Source of the DNA: Candidatus Aerophobota bacterium
GTDB taxonomy: Bacteria; Aerophobota; Aerophobia; Aerophobales; B3-G15
Reading direction: 5' to 3'
Length of the DNA: 13,157 nt
Assembly (NCBI GenBank): GCA_030607715.1
Contig: JAUWJM010000036.1
Location: 1 to 13,157, forward strand
Below are positions 12,894 through 13,157 of the stretch, one piece after another. Under the pieces are notes generated by a model. It had not been told where the DNA came from and made no database searches. It worked only from the letters and a program-made list of their open reading frames with translations. Position numbers and translations under genes: made by a program. Positions within the stretch are counted from its first letter, which is position 1. The number at the start of each line of letters is the position of its first letter.

Positions 12894-13157
12894 TCATAAA
12901 TAAAAGAGGATATATTATGTCACTCATACAACAAGGAATCCAAACTGTAAGAAATAAAAATAAGAAAATAAAAGGAAACATCCAACCTGCTATCGTTATC
13001 TGGTGTTGGGTAATAAAAAATAATGATGCCCATGCACTTAACAGGACGTGTCCTGCATGGGGAAATTTAGTTGTTGGTTTCAAAAAACCAATTATAATAC
13101 CAATGAATGCTAATAAATTTATCCACCATTTTGCGATAAATGGAATAATAAATGGTA
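12865..13157 (-). CDS. C-terminal part of an unrecognised multi-pass membrane protein (5' partial)
   Basis: The frame is open to the right edge (last full codon at 13155), so the TTG at 13083 is internal. About 97 residues are visible, with three likely hydrophobic segments: FIIPFIAKWWINLLAFIGIIIGF, HVLLSAWASLFFI and GWMFPFIFLFLFLTVW. Between and after them are FPHAGH and WIPCCMSDIIYPLLF, whose His, Cys and Asp residues could bind a metal, but I do not recognise the family. The last residues (KKDCSGVLP) overlap the DUF89 remnant in another frame, so the original C-terminus may be near FMKK and the present end acquired after a deletion. It is probably a real gene, with a possibly altered C-terminus. 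Confidence 0.55.
   Translation of the reverse strand, partial: PFIIPFIAKWWINLLAFIGIIIGFLKPTTKFPHAGHVLLSAWASLFFITQHQITIAGWMFPFIFLFLFLTVWIPCCMSDIIYPLLFMKKDCSGVLP

Overview
The window is bacterial, AT-rich DNA (roughly 35-37% GC by eye) with tight operons, good Shine-Dalgarno sites and occasional GTG/TTG starts. The main locus is a 13-gene plus-strand operon (1094-11756) for a membrane-bound, ion-pumping respiratory complex of the Mbx/Mbs type, i.e. the hydrogenase-derived relatives of complex I with an Mrp antiporter module. This points to an anaerobe living on ferredoxin and NAD(P)H redox energy. Low-GC lineages such as Atribacterota-like or Thermotogota-like bacteria would fit, but the sequence does not fix the taxon.

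Layout. (1) 1-539 is the 3' part of a HyfH/MbhN-like 4Fe-4S subunit of a separate complex that starts left of the window. (2) 581-853 is a CsoR-family repressor with Cys36/Tyr61/Cys65 in place of the copper-sensor Cys/His/Cys. (3) 854-1093 is an intergenic regulatory region with a TTGACA box and a 33-bp dyad centred on 952 that covers the -10 region. (4) 1094-4981 holds the Mrp-like genes (E, F, G, DUF4040, a fused MbhE/MrpB, C, D). (5) 4982-6841 is a second, NuoL/HyfB-like antiporter subunit. (6) 6826-9888 holds the NuoH, NuoB, NuoC and NuoD homologues (Mbx M, J, K, L). The NuoD homologue lacks all four NiFe cysteines, so it is not a hydrogenase. (7) 9885-11756 is a fusion of a NuoI/MbhN-like 2x[4Fe-4S] domain with an NfnL/GltD-type subunit (two more cluster motifs, FAD, NAD(P)). 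(8) 11817-12284 is a convergent OsmC-family gene. (9) 12285-12644 holds two structured repeat elements, each an inverted pair of short palindromes with a GTAG-like foot, resembling REP/BIME elements. (10) 12645-12893 is a remnant of a DUF89 phosphatase-family gene. (11) 12865-13157 is the C-terminal end of an unrecognised membrane protein that runs off the right edge.

How it works together. Electrons enter or leave through the flavin/Fe-S fusion subunit, pass along its clusters to the single N2-like cluster of the NuoB homologue, and reach an unknown acceptor or donor at the NuoB/NuoD interface (sulfur, polysulfide, a quinone-like molecule, or none if the complex works as ferredoxin:NAD(P)+ oxidoreductase). 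The energy drives H+/Na+ movement through NuoH, two large antiporter-like subunits and the small Mrp subunits. Genes overlap by 4-16 bases or nearly abut, so one transcript from the promoter near 916-946 is likely. The CsoR-like protein encoded just upstream is the natural candidate to bind the dyad and tie expression to a thiol, persulfide or metal signal.
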